In this document: positions 56,069 to 64,000 of the stretch, one piece after another
Layout: each line of letters begins with the position of its first letter
Numbering within the stretch: position 1 is the first letter of the stretch
Origin: Phyllostachys edulis
Taxonomy: Eukaryota; Streptophyta; Magnoliopsida; Poales; Poaceae
NCBI GenBank assembly: GCA_036346405.1
Contig: CM070563.1
Coordinates: 1,674,001 to 1,738,000 of the forward strand
Direction: 5' to 3'
Length of the DNA: 64,000 nucleotides
Notes under the pieces: model-generated
The model's database searches: none
What the model was told of the DNA's origin: nothing
What the model saw: only the letters and a program-made list of their open reading frames with translations
Translations under genes and position numbers: made by a program

Positions 56069-58711
56069 ATGTCGAACATCACCAATTTCAAAATTTACTA
56101 CGGTCGAGGGACTATTATGAAGGGTCCCGACAGGATTGATTTGCGTTATTTCCCATCGTCTATCGTGCGGCTGCCAAGAGCAGAGGGGCGTACATGGGGC
56201 GCTGTGATGCGGTGGTTGTTTCATTCATTACAAGTGGACCATGGTGTGTATGATCTGAGATTGAGTTATTTTGCCCCCCGAGCAGCACAACCCACATATT
56301 GGGAGTTAGTGGAGCTCAAGGAAACAAGGTCATAACAATCATATGTACACATGCAAGGAAGGGAGGGTGGGATTTGGTCCTGCTGGCCCAGGCATATGCC
56401 AAGCCCACTCCTGCTTTTGCGGCTGAATAAGAAGGGGATGCTGACACCGAAGAAGAAGTTGAAAACTCTAGCCACAGCGCGGCACATACAATGACCGAAG
56501 CTCCCGGAGTTGCTGATACTGTCGATGAAGACCCTACGAAAGTAGCTACTTCGACCAGGCAAGCTAGTGGGCTTGCTGACGAAGCTGAGAAGGTGGAAGT
56601 CGTAGTGCAAAAGGATTGATCTTGAAGACCGAGACTACATGGCATTGTCAGAAGATGAAGGATTCGATGACGAGGATGATATAGACCAACAGGCGGTTTC
56701 ATCCGAGTGGAACACATACCAGTTCGAGAACCTCATCGCCAACGAATGCTCCCGTGTACCGTGGGAGTACGACCAGAGCGAGGTTAGGTAAGGAGCTATG
56801 TACAAATACAAGGAGGCCGTGCAGGAGGCGGTCAAATTCTGGGCCTTGTCGGTGCAGCGCATATTCATAGTCGTCAAGTCTAACCCAAGATTCTACGACG
56901 TGAATTGCGGTATAGAGGGATGCCCTTGGCAAGTACGCGCCTTTCAGCCTAAGTGGAACATCTACTGGAAGTGCTCTATAGTGGTCCCTCACACATGTGT
57001 CGTTGCTGAGTCAGTGCAGTCCCACCGGAACCTATCATCAGGCTTCATCGCCAACCTCATATATAGTAAGATCGTGGATAATCTAGATTTTGAGCCACGA
57101 TCCATCATTCGGGCGGTTGAAGCAAGGTTCTTGTACACAATCAGTTATGCCAAGACTTAGAGAGCAAAACAGAAGGCATTGGAATCAAGGTTCGGCACGT
57201 TCAAGGATTCCTATCACAACCTCCCCGGGCTACTCCGTGTTATACAAGACAGGAATCCTGGTACTCATGTCTACATTCAAGATTCGACGCATCTGAAGTG
57301 GGCCGATAAGAGGGTCCTACGACGAGCAATCTTCGCCTTTGGTCCATGCATCAATGAATTCTGACACTGCTGTCCAATCTTGTGCGTGGATGGCACATTT
57401 CCGACTAGAAATTACAAGGGCTAGATACTGACTGCAATAGCGACGGATAAGAACAATCAAGTTCTTCCCGTGGCATTCGCTTTCGTTGAAAGCGAGAACA
57501 CAGACAGCTTGTTGTGGTTCCTGAACAATATGAGGACTAGAGTTGTACAGGGCCGTCCCAACGTATGCGTCATACATGATCAGCATGCGGGCCTATTGAA
57601 GGCAATAACTCAGCTACAACAAGGAGAGAACGAAGCACTACCGTGGTCGGATCGGCAGAGCAGGTGGTGCATGAGGCACTTTGGTGCAAACTTCTACAAG
57701 CAGTTCCGCAACAAAGACTTGATGAACCTGTTCAAGCGGCTATGCAACCAGAACCAGCAGTAGAAATTTGAAGCACTATGAAAGATTCTAGATGAGCGGA
57801 CCCAGACGCACAAAAGGGAGGCAGCGAAAAGGGCCGCCCCAAGCGCTGACCAGGCCCCCAAAACGTTGCCACAACTACCCACAGATAGTCCTAGTGTGAC
57901 GAGGAAGACGTGGGCGCAGGTGAAATGCTTCTCGGACTGGATTGAGCACGAGCCTAAGGAGAAGTGGTCGCTGCTACATGACAGGGGTGGTGCTCGATAT
58001 GGTGTCATGACAACCAATCTAACTGAGGTGTACAACTGGGTCATGCGCGGTGCAAGGTGACTCCCTTTGGTTAGTATTGTGGAGGCAATTCTCCGCGGTA
58101 CCATAAACTACTTTGTTGACAGAAGCAACAACGTGTCGTTCGTCATGGCAAATGACAGAGTACTCTACTCTACTATGATCACCAAGTACATGGAGGGGAA
58201 GAGCAAAAAGGGTGAGATGCATCGGGCATTCAAGATAGGCACAAGGGAGCTTCGCTTCGAGATCATGTGCAAGGATAAAGGACGCCGTGGGATGAACCGC
58301 GAGAGGATTACCCATGAGTGCACGCTACACCGCGCTAGTTGTGTATGCATTTGCAACAAGCCCCTCCTTCTGCATAGGCCCTGCTCCCATGTCATGGTCG
58401 CATGTTCGACGGTGGCGCAACATTCTAGGCAGTACCTCTCTGATTATTTCAACAAGGAGGAGGTGATACAAACCTGGAGTGCAGATACGTATCGTTACGC
58501 TATGGTTGGCCATTTCACTGGACATCTAACCTGGAATCAACTAATTTGGGTCGCAGACATTGATAGGCTGAAGGGAAAGGTTGATCAGCCACAGGTACGA
58601 CGTATCAGGAATGACATGGACGAAGCAGAAGCCAGTCGCCGTACGAAGAGATGCTCCATTTGCAGGGAGTCTGGCCACACCTTCAAGAAATATCCCACGA
58701 GAAATCCCTAG
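56069..58711 (+). pseudogene. MURA-type MULE transposase, several point stops
   Basis: The start ATG follows a TGCAG acceptor-like word, as in the deletion derivative at 41556. Order of domains: N-terminal grass MURA region (FKIYYGRGTI, 56069-56330); acidic linker with frameshifts (56400-56790); MuDR DNA-binding domain (56798-57160, FYDVNCGIEGCPWQVRAF); DDE core (57370-57760, CVDGTF and VIHDQHAGLLKAI); SWIM zinc finger (near 58340, CICNKPLLLHRPCSHV); and a C-terminal knuckle (CSICRESGHTFKKYPT) in which the last Cys is Tyr. In-frame stops sit at 57158 (TAG after SYAKT), 57362, 57422, 57761 and about 58059. Most could come from single substitutions. The gene is dead but well preserved. Confidence 0.85.
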
Positions 58712-59338
58712 GACGAAGGAGACATCAGCACTCCAGACGCCGCCGCGGGGACCTCATCCGGCCACCCGACTCGAGACAGTCCACATGGGGAATGTTGTGG
58801 TCATGGCCACGGGAAAGCACAGACAGTTGTAATATGTGATTGCCAATGTTGTGTGTGTAGTGGTGCTAAGATTAGAAATGCTAGCATGTTGTGACTTGTA
58901 CTTCAATTAGTACTTTGCTTGTTGTACGCGGTGTGGAATTAATTGTATTGTAATTGCAAACTTTAACTTCATTTGCAGTGTCAATCTGTCGTTGTTATCG
59001 TTGCACCATTTCTCTGAATCACAATGTATAAATTCTCTGGCGCATCGCGATATCACTTACCTTCCTACCTACGAATGTTTGCTACCTCAATCATCCTCAT
59101 AAAATTCTTCAGTAATTTACCGCACAACAACATACGACGATCACGAAATATTATTGCGAGTCTAACAGATTTCGTAACCTTGAGAATCTACGAAATTGAG
59201 AAATGGCGCAATGATAATAACACGACAGTTAATCCGACAAGAGGGTTACATGGCATGCAGGCTAACGAACCAAGGATAGTACACGCATGTCTTTAGGGAA
59301 TTAGAAATACATACGACATGTGCATGTGGAGGGTCGAA
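58712..59338. other. intergenic part of the MULE between convergent genes, with inverted repeat
   Basis: The plus strand has TTATCGTTGCACCATTTCTC near 58995 and its inverted counterpart TATTATCATTGCGCCATTTC near 59200-59225 (minus). A copy of the unit GGCGCATCGCGATATCACTT lies at 59038, shared with 1482-1780 of the left-edge MULE. These are the 3' non-coding ends of the two convergent genes. Confidence 0.6.
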
Positions 59339-62300
59339 CTACTGCGTGGAACGTGGCCATTTGTCCTTGTGGCCCAGCTCGACGTTGTACTCCTCGCCTT
59401 GCTCCTTAGCTTTCGCCACGATGGCCCTCTTCCGCGCCCTTTCGGCCTCGCATCGCCTGGCATGCTTGCGCTCTTGCTCCTCGTGCAGCCTCTCTCGCCT
59501 CTTCTTGTCCTCCATCTCAGCTTGCAGCTCTTTGAGGCGCCTTTCACGACCCTCGTAGTCCTCCCTGGCCTAGCTCTTCCGTGTCACCAGTATCCACATA
59601 TCGTAGGGGTGGATCTTGTCTTCGATCCACTGGCTGGAGTCGCATAGGCGGGGCAGAGACTGCGGTGGGACGATAGATGTGGTGTGCACTAGAATATGAT
59701 TTCATTACCGACTGTCTATGGCTCGGCGTGTCAAACATGCGGTTGGGATAGTCCGCACAGAAGTTTGGGCAGCACCAATAACGCTGCCCAATGGTCCACC
59801 CGTCGGTTGATTTGACGCACTTGCAGGCGTCCTAACACCAGCAAAAGGGTGGCGCCACCCCCGTCAGGGACCCTTCCAGAGGGCGTTCAGTGGGCATAGG
59901 AGGGGGCAACTCGACCCAGAATTGTTGGGCGTACTGCGAGGCATCCTCCTTAGATCGACAAGCTCCAGATGTGGGTAGTGAGTGTAAAGCTACGGACTAA
60001 ACACCCTGTGGTGAGCGACGGTCTGATGCGGAGCCTCCCATTCCTTCAAAAGCTTGTGGATGTACTCTCATTCCTTCTCTTTGTCCAAGTTATCTAGGCA
60101 GTGTTGTTGGTGTAGAGTTTCTGGCCGAGTAGCGTTGTATTTATAGTGGGAGCGGACACAGCTGTGAAGCCCCCACGGAGACCTGGGTGCCACGCTTGTC
60201 CAAGCAGTAGTCCCCGCCGCATGCCTCGTCGTGTGAGAAGAAATCCTCGTCCCAAAGCGGTGGTTCATCTGTGAATCATTATGTTACACATGTAATCATG
60301 ACGAAAACCACGGAAAAGGAGGTTACGCAAGCAAGCAATGCAGTCATACCTAGTGGCACGAAGGTGGGCACCGACGACTCCGTGTACTCCTGCCCCGTGT
60401 ACTGGTGGAGCTCAGGACCTGCAAGAGAAGATTGTCGTTAGTGACTAGTGGGATTCGAAATAAAGAAGCAGAAGTGAATGTCTTTTGCTCACCTGCAACC
60501 TATCGCACGGTGCTCCCACCACGATGCCAGTCGGATCCGCCCGCCATGCCTGGGGGAGGAGGCCGTGGCCATGATCCACCATGGCTGACCCCTCGTCCAC
60601 GCACTAGTGGGTCCACCAGGTCCCTTGGTGTGCGACAAGTCACGATCTTGATCCCTCGCCTCGCCCTCTACACGATGCGCGGAGGCTACCAACTCGAGGA
60701 CCTCCCGGTGTAGATCTGTCTATACACGTAATCAACAAGTTGGAAACCAAAATCTTGCAAATTAAATATGCAGTATAGACTGTTCAATACGTACCGATCG
60801 GTGGAATGCCGAGTCCGGCTGTGTGGGGTACGTGTCGGATGTCGAAGCCTCGTGTCGTGGTGGGTCGTCCACGACCCGGACGCAGCAAAGCCTCGTCCGA
60901 CTGGTGTGCCACTCCATGTACTCCGCGTACACCCTGGGGTCGTAGTGAGCATCCTCCAAGACGACGTCGCGGTAGGCGCTGGGCCAGCCTTGAACCCAAG
61001 GGAACATCTTTTTCGCCCAGGAGGCAGTAGCACGTACCCCCCTCCTAGTGTACCTATGGACGGCAAGACAATTATTAGGTCGGTACGCAACACAGATTGT
61101 ACAAAAGAAGTAAAGCGTGAATTTACCCATGGATGTTGGCCGGCACTCGCTGCCCCCAGGGGCTGAGACCTCCTGTCGCAGATCGAACTGGCGCATCACC
61201 CGCTGCACCTAGTACTCCACGAAGACTTCGTGCACCAAGACTCTCCGCGTGTACCAGTACTAGTAGTCTCACGTGCACAGGCTCGACAGTCCTCCGAGCG
61301 CACGCGCGTACACCCTCTCCTGAGTGTACGATCTCTAGATAACACGGCCATCTGTCAGCTAATCGAACATCGCAACGTACTCCGGGTAGGACCCTTGCGA
61401 AGTGATCGACATGTAGGTGACCTGTGGAATAGAACAACAGAAACTTAGCACACAATATTGTGATTACATTATGAAAAATAATAAATATTCATGAAACTAA
61501 CCCGTCGGCGGCACCACACCGTGCCCATGGTCGGCCCGTCCACGTCGTCATCCTCTGCATACAAGATGGCCATGTACGCTCCCAAGTCCACATGTGGCCA
61601 TCCGATCTCAAAGCGCTCGAAAGACCACAGCTGCAGAAGTAGCAAGCATCCAGACATGATGGAGTCATCCTGGGCCCGATGGCACACGTCGCACAGCGCG
61701 CGGTACGTCGCACACAACACGGCCGAACCCTAGGCGTAGGGCTGGATCTCGTCCACCGCCCAATTCGCCAACTCATGTACGTACCAGACGTAGTGCTTGT
61801 TGACGCTGTCGCCGTGGGAGCCCAGGAACATCACCCACCCTGAACAGCCACAATAGGTACGCCTCGAAGTGCCTCCTCCAGATCTCCTCGGGTGCGTTCT
61901 GCACCATACGCTCGGGCTGCAGGAAGACAAATACACATCAGCGCGGTGCACAAATCAATTGATGCTACAACATAAGAGTTTCAAAGACTTACGTAGAACT
62001 GACAGATCCACTTCAACATCGGCCCGTGGGGGCTGCTGAACTCCATGTACCCGCTGCCCCGCGGTAGCACATGCTAGAACCTCGCGCAGGAGGTCCGTGC
62101 GCCACATGGCCAGGACGTCGTACGCCGCCATAGGGAAGCCTATGCAGGGCAACCCAGTCAGGAAGCTTACATCCTACAGCGTCGGCGCCATCTCCCCGCA
62201 CGGAAGGTGAAACATGTGCGTCTCTGACCTCCAATGATCAACCAACACCGTCAGTAGGGCACGGTCGTCTGACGAACGCTGATCGCGACCCAGATCGCTG

Positions 62301-62501
62301 ATCTGGTCATCCTCCCACGTCGCCTCCACCATCCTCGCTAGTGAAAGGAGGCCTGCCGCTCTCAAACCGCGTCGAAACGATTAAGAACAAACATGAGTCC
62401 ACCCAAAGTAGTCAGACTGCAATTGAGTACATGAAGATCACAACTACACGTACCTCGGAACCCAGCGTGCGTCCACCCTCCATGCCCTGATGGGCGTGCG
62501 C

Positions 62502-63281
62502 CAAGGGCGGACCCAATAAGGTTCAAGGGTGTTCAACTGAAGACCCAATATTTTTGGGCAAAAATTCAATATATATGATGTATAATACATACACACACAT
62601 ATGTACATACATATACATACATATACATATATGTGTGTGTGTGTGTGTTAAAAATTGGGTTAAATCAACATGTAATGTCCTCAAAACATATTATACTTTG
62701 AAAACTTTCAAGTATCCATGTGGAGTTCTCATTGGATAGGAAGATTCTAAGCAATAACAAGCTAGTTGTAGCAGATAATGGAATATCTAGACCATTTTCA
62801 GCCAAAACAACTAAACTTTTAGCTCAACTGAGAGCATGAGACTAATACATAACTCTAGATTTAAGTTAGATTACCAGGCCGTAGCAAAGGATGGTGGCAT
62901 ACTTCAGCAATATGAATATAAATTCATCCGGATATGCCTATATAATTTATTGATGATCTCAACTTCTCGAGTTATAAAAATTCATGTGACCTATCAAACC
63001 TGCAAACTACAAATTCATGGGCCGGCGAGTTAGGATGCATACGTCAATAGCAACACATGTGCACCCCCAATTATCCATTCCTCGGTCCCAAATCCCAAAT
63101 TCTCAATTCAACATTTTTCTTAATTATTTTGTTATTTCTCTCAATTCTTTGTGGTGTTATTTCTAGTACGGAAAAAAATGTACTTTATTTTTTTGCTAGC
63201 GTGGACCTTTAATTTTTTTTTCCATTGAATAATATTTTATTAACTCCGACACCCATCCGATAAATCTTGGATCCGCCACTG
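62502..63281. mobile_element. hAT-type non-autonomous element in PMD exon 1 (780 bp)
   Basis: The ends are CAAGGGCGGACCCAATAAGG and, inverted, CAGTGGCGGATCCAAGATTT. The 8-bp duplication GCGTGCGC is at 62494-62501 and 63282-63289. The interior is AT-rich with a dinucleotide tract at 62580-62650 and has no transposase. Removing it together with one duplication copy restores an uninterrupted reading frame for exon 1 of the PMD gene, so it landed after that gene was already in place. Confidence 0.9.
62580..62650. repeat. AC/AT/GT-rich dinucleotide tract
   Basis: ACACACAC, then repeated ACATACATAT, then (TG)8 lie inside the hAT element. The tract is imperfect and looks like an old microsatellite. 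Confidence 0.8.
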
Positions 63282-63411
63282 GCGTGCGCAGCCGCAACGC
63301 ACCAAGCTCAATCGTCGCCTCGCCCTCCTGGGGGAGGATGGTACTGAGACGGCTACGGTAATGCGCGTCAATCACTGGGTCAAGCAACTCGTACTGGCCT
63401 GGATCCGCCAT

Positions 63412-64000
63412 ATGTGAAAATTCCGTGCATACATTGTAAAGACTACGAAATATGTACATAAGGTAATAGGAAGCGGTATTAATTATCAGCCACAAATAGA
63501 AACCTAATTTAAGTTGGGATTATTTGGTTAAGCTACACAAACTCTACTAACCTACTTTGTATGTTCTACAGATTTTTTTATAGGAATGTTGCTATTTTCC
63601 TACTTTAAAAAGAATTTTCGATGTTAACACAATAATTACCGCACACAATTGTAAACCAAATTTAAGGTACTCAGCAATTTTACTAAGCTACTCAGCAATT
63701 TAAACAGATTTGTAATAGAGTCTTCCTATTTCAACAGATTTTTTAAATATTATCTGAGTGCAAATAAAAACAATACACAAAGTTTATAATTTTATCATTC
63801 TGCTATACATACCCTATGTAGCAACTCTAGATTTTCTTTACAATTTTAAAATGTGTCATGCTATTTTCCTAGTTTAAAATTAATTTTCGGCATTAACAAT
63901 ATAATTATGGAAGAATTGATTATTTGCCACTGCAAAAGGGTGAATTTTATGATTTGCCACTGCATGTGAGTATGACATATGGGTCCCGGGACCACATGTC
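63412..64000. other. AT-rich flank of the PMD gene, repeats at the edge
   Basis: This is the 5' flank of the PMD gene. It contains AT-rich sequence and, at 63915-63965, the repeated words GATTATTTGCCACTGCAAAA and GATTTGCCACTGCATGTGAG, which resemble the start of another repeat. No MULE terminus or palindrome is visible before the window ends. Confidence 0.4.

Larger units (their letters stand above)
59339..63411 (-). pseudogene. plant mobile domain (PMD) gene of the MULE, interrupted by a hAT element
   Basis: PMD proteins (MAIN/MAIL family and transposon-borne relatives) share an aminotransferase-like domain; host members act in gene silencing and genome stability. The minus-strand start is ATG at 63411 (MADPGQYELLDPVIDAHYRS). 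Exon 1 continues across the hAT insertion at 62502-63281 as RTPIRAWRVDARWVPR, followed by GTACGT. PMD hallmarks follow: LLSLARMVEATWEDD, LVDHWRSETHMFHLPCGEMA, FLTGLPCIGFPM, WVMFLGSHGDSVNKHYV, SGCLLLLQLWSFERF and VMRQFDLRQEV. The 3' part has a Cys-rich segment (RYWCCPNFCADYPNRMFD), resembling a GRF-type zinc finger, and a charged coiled coil ending KDKWPRSTQ. Stops and frameshifts occur throughout. Confidence 0.8.
55575..64000 (+). mobile_element. two-gene MULE (transposase plus plant mobile domain gene), left end truncated
   Basis: The left end starts inside the terminal repeat (TTTTAAAATATAATTACAAA), missing about the first 30 bp seen in the other copies. Palindromes follow at 55719-55748 and 55759-55788. 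Then come a mudrA-like gene on the plus strand (56069-58711), an intergenic part with an inverted repeat (about 58990-59225), and a plant mobile domain gene on the minus strand (59339-63411). The right terminus and palindromes are not in the window. The convergent layout is that of MuDR. The truncated end is about 400 bp upstream of the MSRA start codon. Confidence 0.7.

Noticed and set aside
59318..59647. 109-codon plus-strand hydrophobic open frame
   Set aside because: It is the antisense shadow of the Glu/Arg-rich coiled coil of the PMD gene.

Overview
This is a plant nuclear window, almost certainly from a grass and probably a panicoid one. The evidence is short-exon genes with GT-AG introns, GC-rich first exons, plant-only families (P-type cyclin, plant mobile domain, PRA1), and dense nested transposons of grass type. 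Species is not determinable from the sequence alone.

Single-copy genes, left to right: MED31, Mediator subunit (6682-8544, +, with one expected exon not found); a three-KH-domain RNA-binding protein of the PEPPER type (10144-13442, -, six clean exons, 444 aa); a P/U-type cyclin (17038-18384, -, two exons, 208 aa); a PRA1-family membrane protein broken by one extra G (34052-34637, +); nucleoside diphosphate kinase 1 (37281-39965, +, four exons, 151 aa); and peptide methionine sulfoxide reductase A (53373-55178, -, two exons, 205 aa), whose intron carries a tRNA-Ser(GCT) on the other strand. They are unrelated housekeeping genes and form no operon-like unit.

The remaining sequence is mostly mobile DNA. 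Positions 1-2173 are the end of a Mutator-like element (MULE) with the 3' part of a plant-mobile-domain gene, overlaid by a hAT-like repeat. Positions 2174-5987 are gypsy-type LTR debris. 19566-21950 is a decayed LINE. 26483-32510 is a Ty1/copia element with TG..CA LTRs and a CTAGC target duplication. 34780-35360 is a second LINE tail. 36000-36900 holds MITEs. A hAT-type element sits in NDPK intron 3. 41149-52063 is a deletion-derivative MULE with a 10-bp target duplication; nested in it are a hAT element carrying an MCM2-like fragment and a Sirevirus-type copia LTR, itself split by a 5.47-kb gypsy-type LTR. 55575 to the right edge is a two-gene MULE.

The most interesting system is this MULE family, seen three times. 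It has AT-rich GATTTTTTT... termini. Inside them is an array of about 27-bp palindromes (consensus near CTGTCGCCAGTTGAACTGGCGACAG). The fullest copy encodes a MURA-type transposase (+) and, convergently (-), a plant-mobile-domain protein with a Cys-rich C-terminal segment and charged coiled coil. The layout resembles mudrA/mudrB of MuDR, with a plant mobile domain gene in the second position. All copies here are decayed.
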